The translations under genes and the position numbers were made by a program. The notes beneath the pieces are model-generated. The model saw only the letters and a list, made by a program, of their open reading frames with translations, had not been told where the DNA came from and ran no database searches. This document shows positions 8,870 to 18,243 of a stretch of DNA of 64,000 nt, piece after piece (the first letter of the stretch is position 1; each line of letters starts with the position of its first letter). Origin of the DNA: Prosthecobacter sp. (GTDB lineage: Bacteria > Verrucomicrobiota > Verrucomicrobiia > Verrucomicrobiales > Verrucomicrobiaceae); assembly GCA_017853885.1 (NCBI GenBank), contig JAFMIR010000021.1, positions 1 through 64,000 on the forward strand. The letters run 5' to 3'.

Positions 8870-10042
8870 TTACTTCGCGATCTTGTAGATGCCACCATTC
8901 CAGTCGAGGACAAGAATATCTCCGCTGGCAGCGGGACAGAAAGCGGTGGGCTTAATCATCACCGTGGGCTTCTTCTTCGGATCGGCAGGTGGGGTTTGCG
9001 GACTGGTAAATAGCAGAGAATTGCCAAGAACCTTTCCGCTGTCATCGGTCTTCAAGGCCCAGACCTTACCGAGAACAAAGTCGCCATAAATGTAAGCATT
9101 CGTGAGCTCGGGAAGCTCGGCACCTGTGTACACATAACCACCAGTGATGCTCAGGCCTTCCCCATGATTGTAACTGAAGACGGGCTCGATGAACTTGGCG
9201 TTGGCTGCTGGAGTGTCGGTGTTCAGCGGGAAGGGACCTGGGCCTTCGCGGTAGTGCCAGCCGTAATTACCGCCGTTGGTGATCCAGTTGATCTCCTCAA
9301 ACAAGTCCTGACCCACGTCCGCGCACCAAAGTCGGCCTTTGGCATCAAAGCTAAGCCCCCAAGGATTACGGATGCCATTCGCATAGATCTGCGGCAACGC
9401 GTTTACGCCATTGGCATACGGATTGTCAGCCGGAATCCCATACGCATTCGCATACTCGCGACTGTTCACATCGATGCGGAGAATCTTGCCGTAGAGCGTC
9501 GCGTTGAGTTGCGACATTTTCAGTTCTCCGTTGCGCTTCGAGTTGTCGCCCATGCCCATGTAAAGATAGCCATCGGGACCAAACAGAATGTTACCGCCGT
9601 GGTGGTTCCAATTCACCATGGGGATCTCTAGCAGCACACGCTCCGTTTTCTCGTCGGCCATATCACCATTGGCTTTCATCTCAGTGACGATGATGCGCTT
9701 CGGCTTCTGCATGGTGTAGCAAAGATAGAAAAGGCCGTTATCCTTGAACTTCGGATGGAAGGCGAGACCGTTGAGTCCCTCTTCAAAGAGGCCGTCCTTG
9801 GCCTCCATGCCACGAGGGCTCAGGTCGAGGAAGGTTTTTGCCTCGGCGGCATTCGAATCAGATGGCAATAGCAGGATTTTGCCTCGCTGGAGCACCAAAA
9901 ACTGGCGCTGAGTGCCATCATCTGGAATCACGACAGCAATGGGACGCTCTGTGGCGATTTTTTCATACACTCGAACGAGCTTGTGCGTGTCCCCAGCAAG
10001 AGCGGTGACAGCGGATAGGGCGAGACAGATCAGGGAACGCAT
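8870..10042 (-). CDS. PQQ-dependent sugar (sorbosone/glucose) dehydrogenase-like protein, exported
   Basis: A 390-residue soluble six-bladed propeller of the glucose/sorbosone dehydrogenase family. The N-terminus is a signal peptide (MRSLICLALSAVTALAG). Family blocks include GLNGLAFHPKFKDNGLFYL, NHHGGNILFGPDGYLYMGMGD and RNPWGLSFDAKGRLWCADVG, followed by a short C-terminal propeller strand. Members oxidise aldoses in the periplasm using PQQ, although no PQQ biosynthesis genes are seen here. The ATG at 10042 is chosen because it begins the signal peptide; the longer frame to 10162 has no such feature. Confidence 0.85.
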   Translation of the reverse strand: MRSLICLALSAVTALAGDTHKLVRVYEKIATERPIAVVIPDDGTQRQFLVLQRGKILLLPSDSNAAEAKTFLDLSPRGMEAKDGLFEEGLNGLAFHPKFKDNGLFYLCYTMQKPKRIIVTEMKANGDMADEKTERVLLEIPMVNWNHHGGNILFGPDGYLYMGMGDNSKRNGELKMSQLNATLYGKILRIDVNSREYANAYGIPADNPYANGVNALPQIYANGIRNPWGLSFDAKGRLWCADVGQDLFEEINWITNGGNYGWHYREGPGPFPLNTDTPAANAKFIEPVFSYNHGEGLSITGGYVYTGAELPELTNAYIYGDFVLGKVWALKTDDSGKVLGNSLLFTSPQTPPADPKKKPTVMIKPTAFCPAASGDILVLDWNGGIYKIAK

Positions 10043-10179
10043 AGGTGGAGAATAGAAAGCATGGCACGTAGGGGGTCTTGCATGGCAATCATCCTTTTTG
10101 AGGACTGGCGGCCAAAAAAGTACCCATTTTTCATCGAGGACAAAAGCAACAACTAGGATCAATATTGAACGGTTCCTTC

Positions 10180-11088
10180 ATGGCTGATTCCACTCGATCC
10201 TTCCTCGACCCCTCGGTCTTGGCACGCCTCATGGCGCTTCCTCTCAACGCTAGGCAAGCCATGCTCGGCAGCGTCTCTGGAAAGCACCGCAGCCCCGTTC
10301 GAGGTTCCTCACTCGAATTCGCCCAATACCGCAAATACGTTCCCGGAGATGACACACGCCGACTCGACTGGCGCACTTGGGGCCGCAGCGATCGCTTTTA
10401 CATCAAGGAATTCGAAGCCGACACCAACCTGCGTCTTTGTCTGCTTATCGATACCAGTGGCAGCATGAGCTACACGCCTGCGGGCAGCGCCACGAGTCGT
10501 TTCGACTACGCCAAAAAGCTCGCCGGCACGCTCGGTTACCTCGCCGCTCAGCAAGGCGATGCCGTGGGTCTTTGGTCGCTTGCGGAGAAAACCGTCGAAA
10601 TCCCTGCCAAACGCGGCGCGAGCCATCTCGGTCTCGTTTTGGATCAAATGGGGGCCATTCAACCTGTCGGCGGCACCACACTGCTCACGGCACTGCACGA
10701 TGCCGCCGAGCGTATTCGCCAACGTGCCCTCGTCATCGTCTTCAGTGACCTATTCGTGCCTCCTGCCGAGCTGAAAAGCGCCCTCCAGCACCTGCGATTT
10801 CGGAAGCACGACGTGGCTCTTTTCCACCTGCTCGATCAACAAGAACTCGACTTTAATTTTGACCGCCCCGCGCGTTTCATCGACCTTGAAGGAGGCGAAG
10901 GCCTGCTCGCGGATCCGAGCCTGATTCAGCGCAACTACCGCGAAGCTGTCAAAACCTACCTCCAAGAACTCGACGACCTGGTCCGCCAAACGGCCATCGA
11001 CTACCAGCGCGTCAAACTCAGTGAAAAATACGATGATGTGCTCGCCAAGTTCTTACTCAGCCGCGTGCAAAAAGTCGGCGGCCGCTGA
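10180..11088 (+). CDS. DUF58 family protein (copy 1)
   Basis: A 302-residue DUF58 protein with a von Willebrand-like fold. The hallmark block is GSSLEFAQYRKYVPGDDTRRLDW, followed by the metal-site-like LLIDTSGSM. DUF58 proteins usually work with a MoxR AAA+ ATPase in complex assembly or envelope stress. No MoxR gene is adjacent, so this copy may pair with the MoxR at 23.7 kb. The ATG at 10180 is preferred over the TTG at 10165. The gene is divergent from the sugar dehydrogenase. Confidence 0.85.
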   Translation: MADSTRSFLDPSVLARLMALPLNARQAMLGSVSGKHRSPVRGSSLEFAQYRKYVPGDDTRRLDWRTWGRSDRFYIKEFEADTNLRLCLLIDTSGSMSYTPAGSATSRFDYAKKLAGTLGYLAAQQGDAVGLWSLAEKTVEIPAKRGASHLGLVLDQMGAIQPVGGTTLLTALHDAAERIRQRALVIVFSDLFVPPAELKSALQHLRFRKHDVALFHLLDQQELDFNFDRPARFIDLEGGEGLLADPSLIQRNYREAVKTYLQELDDLVRQTAIDYQRVKLSEKYDDVLAKFLLSRVQKVGGR

Positions 11089-11165
11089 TTAAGAAGAGAC
11101 TTCAATCCAAAATACGAAAACAATTCGACTTCATCGCCCGTTTTGATTTCTCTGCATTTCCACTC

Positions 11166-12512
11166 ATGAAAACGACCGCCACCCTCCTTGCTCTTGTTTT
11201 GCTTACTTCCTTCGCTTGTGCTGAAAACTGGCCCAACTGGCGCGGACCAAACCAAGATGGATCTTCGAGCGAAACGGGGCTTCCCTCCAAATTTAGCACG
11301 AAGGAAGGCGTGAAGTGGGTAACAGATGTGCCGGGCATCGCGGCCTCGGTGCCGGTAATCTGGGGAGACAACATCTTCATCACCGCACCTATCGTGGCAG
11401 AGAAAAAGCTTGTCGGCCTTTGCTACGACAAGCAGACCGGTAAAGAAAAGTGGCGAACGACTCTATCCGAAGGCGATGAGGTGCAGTGGGACGACAAGAG
11501 CAACCTCGCTAGCCCTTCCGCGGCCACGGATGGAGACCGCGTTTACTTCCTGTTTGCCAATGCCATCGCCGCTGCGTGTGATTTCAGCGGCAAAATCGTG
11601 TGGAAGCGGGATTTCAAAGAGACGCATGGCGCCTTTGCCACTCAGTGGACCTATGGCAGCAGCCCCACGATCGACAGTGGCAAGCTCTACATCCAAGTGC
11701 TTCAACGCAATGAGCTCTTCAAGTTCCAAGACAAATTCGAAAAAGGCACACCGGGCAAGGACCTGAGCAGCTATATCCTCGCCATCGACCCAGCCACCGG
11801 GAAGGACATCTGGAAGCACATTCGCCCCAGTCTGGCCAGCGTTGAGTCGCTTGAAGCTTTCAGCAGCCCAGTCTTCACAACTTACAAAGATCAGCGTCTC
11901 ATGCTGATCTCTGGAGGTGATACGCTCACCATTCACGAAGCCGCCTCTGGCAAGGAACTCTCTCGTATCGCCACATGGAATCCACCGGGCGATGGCTACA
12001 ACAAATTCTTCCGCCTCGTGCCCTCGCCCGTCGTCGGGGATGGCATTGCCCTCGTCTGCGCGCCGAAGAACTCGCCTGTGTTTGCCATGCCACTGGATGC
12101 AAAAGGTGAAACCCAGCCCGTCTGGCAAACCGAGCCGAAGGGTGTGACCAGCGATGTGCCCACACCGGCCTTCTACAAAGGCAAATTCTATGTCCTCGAT
12201 GGTGGCAAGAAACTACTGAGCTGCCTCGAACCCAAAACGGGCAAGGTGCTGTGGACCGGCGAACTCGGTGGCAAGACCAAATTTGAGAGCAGCCCAACCG
12301 TAGCGGACGACAAAGTGTATTGCATTAACTTCTGGGGTGAGGTCTATGTGGCCAAGGCCAACTGTGATCAGTTTGAACTGCTCTCCGTGAACGAAATGGG
12401 CAATGGCTCCAAACCCAATGGCAACGCCGAAAGCGTCCGCGCCAGCGTCTCAGTAAGCGACAGCAGTCTGTTCGTCCGCACACAAGACAAGCTGTATCGG
12501 CTCACAAAGTAA
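11166..12512 (+). CDS. Exported PQQ-like beta-propeller repeat protein
   Basis: A 448-residue periplasmic propeller. It begins with a signal peptide (MKTTATLLALVLLTSFACA) directly followed by NWPNWRGPNQDGSS, the standard entry of Verrucomicrobia/Planctomycetes PQQ-like repeat proteins. Repeats of the YDKQTGKEKWR and LEPKTGKVLWTG type recur along the chain. These proteins may be dehydrogenases or scaffold propellers; no catalytic residues can be assigned with confidence. A strong terminator follows. Confidence 0.85.
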   Translation: MKTTATLLALVLLTSFACAENWPNWRGPNQDGSSSETGLPSKFSTKEGVKWVTDVPGIAASVPVIWGDNIFITAPIVAEKKLVGLCYDKQTGKEKWRTTLSEGDEVQWDDKSNLASPSAATDGDRVYFLFANAIAAACDFSGKIVWKRDFKETHGAFATQWTYGSSPTIDSGKLYIQVLQRNELFKFQDKFEKGTPGKDLSSYILAIDPATGKDIWKHIRPSLASVESLEAFSSPVFTTYKDQRLMLISGGDTLTIHEAASGKELSRIATWNPPGDGYNKFFRLVPSPVVGDGIALVCAPKNSPVFAMPLDAKGETQPVWQTEPKGVTSDVPTPAFYKGKFYVLDGGKKLLSCLEPKTGKVLWTGELGGKTKFESSPTVADDKVYCINFWGEVYVAKANCDQFELLSVNEMGNGSKPNGNAESVRASVSVSDSSLFVRTQDKLYRLTK

Positions 12513-12546
12513 GTCAGTGGACCACTAGCCTTCGGTTTGAAGTCAA

Positions 12547-12600
12547 AAAGGAGTCAAGAGAGCCTACAAGGGCTTGCTTGGCTCCTTTAGCATTTTTTTT
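12547..12600 (+). terminator. Intrinsic terminator after the propeller gene
   Basis: A 12-bp stem with one G-U pair (12547-12558 with 12577-12588), extended inward by AGCC/GGCT, is followed by a run of eight T (12593-12600). It lies 35 bp past the stop of the propeller gene. Confidence 0.85.
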
Positions 12601-12644
12601 GACCTGTTGCGCGAGTTGCCGCCCTTTGCTCTTAGCTTCTGCTC

Positions 12645-13454
12645 ATGTCCGCCCTGCCATCACCTGAACTCTCCGTCATCACCCTCTACTCTTACTTTGT
12701 GCGGGGACGAAACGCACTTCTGGTGCGGGGAAAGTTCCAGCCGCTGTATATCGACTACTACTTGCACCTTATGCAGCATGGCATCCAGCAGAAGGAGAAG
12801 CTCGATGACCTTTTGAAGGATTCTTTGGCTGCGCTCACGCTGCACCTGTGCTCGCGTCCGCATGATGAGACGGTAGCATGGACGGTTCACATGAAGGAGC
12901 CGCAGCGGGCAAATCTCTTCGTCACCGGCAGCACAAGCAGCACGCAGCCGGGTCGCGTCACCGGACGCATCTTCACGGAAGATGTGAAGCAGGATGGTGA
13001 GGCCCTTTTCATCGCGCAGACCACGCGGCCGAATCATCCCACGCGGCAGAGCATGATTGAATTCCATGGTTCCGATATATTCCGCGGCGTGGAGGAGTTT
13101 TACACCACCAGCGAGCAGCGTCGCACACGACTCTTCCGCCTGCCGGATGAAGAGTTCGTGCAGATCTCCGCCGAGCCGGACTGCGATGAGATCTGGCTCA
13201 GCGAGATACAGCTCGAAAATGTGCTCGAGATTGAGCAAAACGAGACCCTTACACTCCTCGAGACACGCGGTTACCAGTTCGAGTGCGGCTGCAGCATGGA
13301 GCGCCTGCTTCCCATCATCTATCGATTGCCCAAGGAGGACCTCGATCATATTTTTGAGGACGGTATGGCACAAGTCACCTGCCCTCGCTGCGCCGCCATC
13401 TTCCGCACGACGAAGGAACAATTCGAAACTTGGCGCATAGCCAACGCAGCGTAA
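12645..13454 (+). CDS. hslO: Hsp33-like redox chaperone
   Basis: A 269-residue protein of the Hsp33 (HslO) type, a cytoplasmic holdase activated by oxidation. The C-terminal zinc site is intact: CGCSMERLL supplies a CxC pair and VTCPRCAAIF a CxxC pair, separated by the usual spacing with YRLPKEDLDHIFEDG. The N-terminal domain is divergent, but the central segment GVEEFYTTSEQRRTRLFRL matches the conserved Hsp33 SEQ block. It is followed 11 bp later by a glycosyltransferase gene. Confidence 0.8.
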   Translation: MSALPSPELSVITLYSYFVRGRNALLVRGKFQPLYIDYYLHLMQHGIQQKEKLDDLLKDSLAALTLHLCSRPHDETVAWTVHMKEPQRANLFVTGSTSSTQPGRVTGRIFTEDVKQDGEALFIAQTTRPNHPTRQSMIEFHGSDIFRGVEEFYTTSEQRRTRLFRLPDEEFVQISAEPDCDEIWLSEIQLENVLEIEQNETLTLLETRGYQFECGCSMERLLPIIYRLPKEDLDHIFEDGMAQVTCPRCAAIFRTTKEQFETWRIANAA

Positions 13455-13465
13455 TCCCCGCCACC

Positions 13466-14557
13466 ATGCGTCTTGCCCTCATCCGCCGCCAATTTTCCGC
13501 CACAGGAGGCGCAGAGCTGTACCTCCGGCGCCTGCTAGCAGCTCTAGTGGCGGCCGGGCACGAAGTTCATCTCTACGCCGAAGCTTGGCAGGAACAGTCG
13601 CAGGGCGTGATTTTTCATACCGTCAAGGCGGGCGGCAGCCGTGCGAAACGCGCGTGGCGTTTTGCCGAAGCTGTGAAAAAGCTCCTCAAGACCGAGCCCT
13701 TCGACAGCGTGTTGAGCCTCGAACGCACCCTGCAGCAGGATGTCTATCGTGCTGGTGATGGCCTGCATCGTGTGTGGCTGGAGCGGCGGCGGCAGTTTGC
13801 TCCTTGGTGGAAGAAGCCCTTTATCGGCCGCGGCAGCTTTCACCGGAAGATGATGGCATTGGAAGCACAGACTTTTGATCCAGTGCACACGCGACGCATC
13901 ATTGTGAACTCACAGATGGTGCGCAGGGAAATCGCGCGACACTTTCCTGCCTTTCCACAGGACCGCATTCACCTCGTGCGCAATGGCGTGGAGGTCTCCC
14001 GTTTTCAAAAAGCAGATCGCAAGGCCTCACGAGTCCGCTTTGGCCTGCATGCGGAGGATTTCGTGCTGGCTTTTGTGGGATCTGGCTGGGAGCGCAAAGG
14101 GCTTCCGTGGCTTCTGCATTACATGAACCTTCATCGCCATGATACGAACCTCAAACTGCTTGTGACAACGCGTGACCGCATCCGCATCCCTCTGCCTCCG
14201 AATGTCGTGCTCACCGGGCCTCTAACGGATGTCGAGACCGTTTATGCAGCAGCGGACCTCCTGACCTTCCTGCCCATCTACGAGCCCTGTTCCAATGTAG
14301 TCAGTGAAGCACTCGCTTCTGGACTCCCCGTCATCACGACCGTCATGAACGGTGCAGCCGAGTGGATTGAGCCAGGCATGAACGGCCACGTGCTCGATGA
14401 TCCGCGGGATTCGGACACCCTAGAACGCTTGATCCAACATTGGCGACTGAATCGTCCGCATTCTGTGTGCACGCGCGAACCTCTCGACCTCGACACGAAT
14501 GTGCAAAGCACCATCGCTGTGCTCGAAATGGCTGCACAAGATAAACAGTCTTGTTAA
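13466..14557 (+). CDS. Glycosyltransferase family 4 (WaaG-like)
   Basis: A 363-residue GT-B glycosyltransferase. The N-terminal block LIRRQFSATGGAELYLRRL and the segment DVYRAGDGLHRVWLERRR resemble LPS core glycosyltransferases of the WaaG/RfaG type. The C-terminal nucleotide-sugar site FLPIYEPCSNVVSEALASGL contains the conserved Glu-x7-Glu arrangement of GT4 enzymes. It probably acts in LPS or envelope polysaccharide synthesis at the cytoplasmic face. The ATG at 13466 is chosen; the frame also has an earlier start inside the Hsp33 gene. Confidence 0.85.
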   Translation: MRLALIRRQFSATGGAELYLRRLLAALVAAGHEVHLYAEAWQEQSQGVIFHTVKAGGSRAKRAWRFAEAVKKLLKTEPFDSVLSLERTLQQDVYRAGDGLHRVWLERRRQFAPWWKKPFIGRGSFHRKMMALEAQTFDPVHTRRIIVNSQMVRREIARHFPAFPQDRIHLVRNGVEVSRFQKADRKASRVRFGLHAEDFVLAFVGSGWERKGLPWLLHYMNLHRHDTNLKLLVTTRDRIRIPLPPNVVLTGPLTDVETVYAAADLLTFLPIYEPCSNVVSEALASGLPVITTVMNGAAEWIEPGMNGHVLDDPRDSDTLERLIQHWRLNRPHSVCTREPLDLDTNVQSTIAVLEMAAQDKQSC

Positions 14558-14660
14558 GCAGGCTTTCGCATCACGCGAATCGCAGACTTTGCACTGCTCT
14601 AAGCATCACATGGCCGCTGCAGCGAGCACCTCAGCTCTCATAAAGCCGCGGATACAATCA

Positions 14661-17600
14661 TCAAAGCTCCCGTCCAAACCAGACGGGTTTTTGGTAACGA
14701 AAAGCTGGCTTCAGTGCGACATCCCGGAAAGGCTCTTGGTAGAGAACGCTGGTGGAAGCACTCACAGGAGGCACCAGCCACATCCATTTTCCATGAGGCT
14801 CACGACCAGCTTTCTGCTCATTGCGACAGAACTCCAGAAACTCGTGACCGATGGAGTGATGGTCCGAGATCTTCACGGCATCGCGATCAAATGAATGAAG
14901 CACTGCCTCGTTGAGCAAAAGAAGAGCCTTGTCACGCCAGAGATTGCGGTCGTTTGAAAGGTCAAAACCCATCGCCTCCGCGATCTTGGGTAGCAGGTTG
15001 TAGCGATTGGTGTCGGTAAAATTGCGCGCAGCGATCTCCGCATCGAGATACCATCCATTAAAGGGCGCCATGCGATACTGAACGCCGCCTGCATCCAACA
15101 TCATGTCACTAACCGCCGGCACACAATGCCAGCGCAGCCCCATTTCAGCCAGCCACGGATGATGCGGATGACGGATGAGGGTCTCGTGCCGACAATCTTC
15201 CGGCAATTCGAACAATTGCGGCTCTTCCCCAGGAAATTCCACCACCAATGGAAGCAGATCAAAATCCGTGCCGGCAGGCTCCCACCCGAGTTTTATGATA
15301 CGCCGTGTGAGTTCGTTCTGGGCCGAGTCACCGATTTGTTTGCCGGTGCGGAGGCGAATGCCTGCATAACGAAGCAGTTGAGGATTCCAAACGCGTGGCC
15401 CTGGGCGTCCAGGCTCACCTGGAGCAAAGACGCTGATGGCAGGGCGAAGATCTCCGCCATGATAGGCAAAGCGCAGATGATCAAACAGCGCCTCGGCCAC
15501 CTCCTCCGCACGCGTCATGTGTCGGCAATCACGCAGATGCAGACCGTTCCAATACAATCGGCCAACACAGCGTTCGGCATTTCGCCAAGCAAGACGCGCG
15601 GCAAAGCCAAGCTCATCCGGAGTCTGAGTCCAAGTCCCAGTATCGGCGATTTCCGCCCTCACTTCCTCGATCCGCGCGGCCAGTTCACATGTGGGCTTCA
15701 GCTCATGATGATATTGGGTAAGAAACTGAGTGGCCTCGACATCGATGGGCATCTTCGCCTGGATCGTCAGAGCTTCACCCGCTGGCCAGGTAGGTTTGAA
15801 GCCGGGAATGCGCCAACTTCCCGGCCTCGGAGCGCTGCCTTCCCCACGTTGCGCATGAAGAAAACTCTCCGCAGTTGCAGCGACGCCTGCTATATCGGCG
15901 CAGGCCTGCATCACTTCTTGATTGAATGATTGCGGTCCGCAAACCAACAATTCACAGGGAGCTAGAGCCGCGATGGAAGCGCGCCAATGCGCAGCAGGAG
16001 GCCGTCCTTGAGAGCCGGTGCAGTGCTCATGCAATTCCAAAAGCCCACTTTGCCTCAGACCACGCAATTCTTCGAGATAAGGCGCCTGCGAGGCCTGCCG
16101 ATAGACATAATGCACCGTCAGTGGACGACTTCCCGCCAGCTTCCGTGCAGAAGCAACCGCCGTCGTCACCCCGATACCTGCCACCACATGCACCAGCGGG
16201 CGCGAATCTTCAGCCTCTGGGCATACGGTGCCCTGCGGTCTCGAAACCCGCACCAGACATCCCTGGGCGGCTGATTGCAGCCAGTTGGAAAACAACCCGC
16301 CGTCTTCGATCTTAACGCCCAACTCGTAACTCTCCGGACCGAATCCTGTCAGTGTGTAAGGCCTACCGACCCATCGCTCATCCAGCAGCGCTTCCACTCG
16401 CACGTGCTGCCCGCATCGCGCCTGTGGCAGGTGCTCCCCTGAGACCGGCAGCAGCCATGCACGGATCACTCCTTCACAGAGAGGTTCCTTTTTCAGGCGA
16501 CAGAGCATGGATTCCTCCAGTCCCATCAGTAGGGGCAAGCGGGAGCGACACCCCCCGCACACACTGCCTGCACCTGTCTTTTGGATCAATGCTTCCACCG
16601 TCGGCACTTGACTCGCGGCTAGGCGCAGTTGCGTCACCGTGGCTCCGGTGCAGGCACAAACCACCTCGCTCCCCATTTTCACCCGCTCAGAAGCTGCTTC
16701 CATCAGCCACTCTCCCGTCGAACACAGCGCATCGATTTGCCAGTTCTCCAACATCGTGCCGCGGAGCAGCGCTAGCATGGCTTCTGGCAGTCCTGGCCAG
16801 TCTTGGCTAGCGGTCAGGCCTGCCAAACGGTTTCCCGGTCTTGTCAGCAAGAAGGATAGCCGGTGGCACGGCCCCGCCATCTCCTGCAAGCCTGAGGCAT
16901 TCTCCGCTGCGCTAGCCTCCACCATCAGTTCGTCGGGAAAATAACGCACCCTCACGCGGCGGCCATCTGTCTGATGGTAGTCCGTCACCATGCAGCGCCG
17001 TCCTTCTACCTCACCTGAAAAGGAACAGGCATAGCCCAAACGAGGCAGGCGGTGCGCAAAGGACAGTTGCTTCAAGACTGTGCCACCCGCCTTATCACGA
17101 CCCACCAACACCTGCGCTGCGATCTCCAGCACTTCGACCTCGCCTACCGCCAGCGCGTTTTGCTGCCGCAACTCTCCGGATACAGCCTCCTCCTCGCCAA
17201 AGACCAAACCCTCCCCCACCGTCTGATCCGGTTCCGTGCAGGAGGCACGCACCAGATCCACTTGACCCGACACCACAAAAAAAGCACTGCTGGCGGCCTC
17301 CCCTAGCCGATAAATCGCGGCCCCGGATTCATACTGTCGCGTTTTCAATTGGTCGGACGCAGTCTGTAGCGATGTCAGTTCTGCCACCTCTTCATACAAG
17401 CGTCGCAGCTTCTCAAACACTTGCCGCCTACCCTCCTGTTCCAACTTGGCTACAGCAGTGGAATCCTCGGCCAGTAAGACTTTGAAAACATCGCTCGGGA
17501 TCGCAGAGATTCGGCAGTCCGTCAGGGCGATCACTGTGGCACTCGCGAAGCGCCGCTCCTCGCGCACGTTTTGCTCGCCCACCAGACTTCCAGGCTCGCT

Positions 17601-17852
17601 GATCACGCAGATGCGGGTCAACCGCTCAGAGCCATCCCGCACGTAAACCCCTAGCCTCCCTTCTACCAGCAGGTAGACCTGCTCGGGCTTGGTTCCTTCA
17701 TGCACCAACACCTCGCCTTCAGCCAAGGCAGCATCGCGCATGTCACCGACGATTTCCTTCAGGCGCTCTGGCGGAATCCGGCTAAACAATGGGGCAAGAA
17801 AGGGCCACTCTGTTTCCAGTGTGCGCGGCGATGAGAAAGGACAGGTAGCCAT
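14661..17852 (-). CDS. Nitric oxide synthase fused to reductase and cNMP-binding-like domains
   Basis: A 1063-residue multidomain protein. Order seen: CNB-like fold (about 15-140), second CNB-like fold (165-265), unrecognised segment (270-390), BFD-type [2Fe-2S] domain (C399, C401, C432, C435), FAD domain (RPYTLTG at 497-503; GLFSNWL), NAD(P) domain (VAGIGVT, CGPQSF, ESFLHA), linker, and NOS oxygenase (about 702-1063). In the NOS part, WRNAERCVGR gives the heme-thiolate C762, FNGWYLDAEI gives the substrate-binding glutamate E939, and WMWLVPPVSAS matches the pterin/heme edge. The reductase-first order resembles the self-sufficient NOS of Sorangium cellulosum, so it should make NO from arginine without a separate reductase. 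Both CNB-like domains lack the usual phosphate-binding Arg by eye, so the ligand is uncertain. The gene stands alone. Confidence 0.9.
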   Translation of the reverse strand: MATCPFSSPRTLETEWPFLAPLFSRIPPERLKEIVGDMRDAALAEGEVLVHEGTKPEQVYLLVEGRLGVYVRDGSERLTRICVISEPGSLVGEQNVREERRFASATVIALTDCRISAIPSDVFKVLLAEDSTAVAKLEQEGRRQVFEKLRRLYEEVAELTSLQTASDQLKTRQYESGAAIYRLGEAASSAFFVVSGQVDLVRASCTEPDQTVGEGLVFGEEEAVSGELRQQNALAVGEVEVLEIAAQVLVGRDKAGGTVLKQLSFAHRLPRLGYACSFSGEVEGRRCMVTDYHQTDGRRVRVRYFPDELMVEASAAENASGLQEMAGPCHRLSFLLTRPGNRLAGLTASQDWPGLPEAMLALLRGTMLENWQIDALCSTGEWLMEAASERVKMGSEVVCACTGATVTQLRLAASQVPTVEALIQKTGAGSVCGGCRSRLPLLMGLEESMLCRLKKEPLCEGVIRAWLLPVSGEHLPQARCGQHVRVEALLDERWVGRPYTLTGFGPESYELGVKIEDGGLFSNWLQSAAQGCLVRVSRPQGTVCPEAEDSRPLVHVVAGIGVTTAVASARKLAGSRPLTVHYVYRQASQAPYLEELRGLRQSGLLELHEHCTGSQGRPPAAHWRASIAALAPCELLVCGPQSFNQEVMQACADIAGVAATAESFLHAQRGEGSAPRPGSWRIPGFKPTWPAGEALTIQAKMPIDVEATQFLTQYHHELKPTCELAARIEEVRAEIADTGTWTQTPDELGFAARLAWRNAERCVGRLYWNGLHLRDCRHMTRAEEVAEALFDHLRFAYHGGDLRPAISVFAPGEPGRPGPRVWNPQLLRYAGIRLRTGKQIGDSAQNELTRRIIKLGWEPAGTDFDLLPLVVEFPGEEPQLFELPEDCRHETLIRHPHHPWLAEMGLRWHCVPAVSDMMLDAGGVQYRMAPFNGWYLDAEIAARNFTDTNRYNLLPKIAEAMGFDLSNDRNLWRDKALLLLNEAVLHSFDRDAVKISDHHSIGHEFLEFCRNEQKAGREPHGKWMWLVPPVSASTSVLYQEPFRDVALKPAFRYQKPVWFGREL

Positions 17853-18033
17853 CTGAGATCAAAGGCTCGTATCAGTTCCCCCTGTCTGCCACTAAAGCTT
17901 TAGCGAGTTAACCCAGCCACCCGCCTCAATTCGACAACCGCAGCCACTTTGTGTGGGGGCAGATTCTGCTAGAGGATGCGCAGAGCTTCCCCGGTGAGCT
18001 CTTGTTCGGTTTCGATACCGGCACTCTTGAAAC

Positions 18034-18243
18034 TCAGGCATAAGCGAGCTTGCCTTTAGGTTCGAGAATCGGGCGTCCGAGGGATCTGGCGGTCTCGATC
18101 CATTCCTGAGAGGCCGTCTGCACGTTGGCGATGGCTTCCTCATAGGTGGCTCCATCGGCCATGCAGCCGGGGAGTTCGGGAACCTCGGCGATGAAGCTTT
18201 CGTCAGTCTTGCTCCAGTAGATGATGAATTCGTACCGCATCAT
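18034..18243 (-). CDS. hicB: HicB-family antitoxin-like protein
   Basis: A 69-residue protein with the HicB core: YEFIIYWSKTDESFIAEVPEL, then PGCMADGATYEEAIANV and a C-terminal LEPKGKLAYA end. HicB proteins neutralise the HicA mRNA interferase. No HicA reading frame is visible next to it. Its start codon overlaps the TGA of the restored frame of the upstream gene (ATGA), so it was probably the second gene of a two-gene unit. There is no DNA-binding C-terminal domain, as in the short HicB class. Confidence 0.75.
   Translation of the reverse strand: MMRYEFIIYWSKTDESFIAEVPELPGCMADGATYEEAIANVQTASQEWIETARSLGRPILEPKGKLAYA

Noticed and set aside
17892..18033. Short open stretch after hicB (reads SAGIETEQELTGEALRIL)
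   Set aside because: It has no start codon of its own and no support as the missing hicA toxin.
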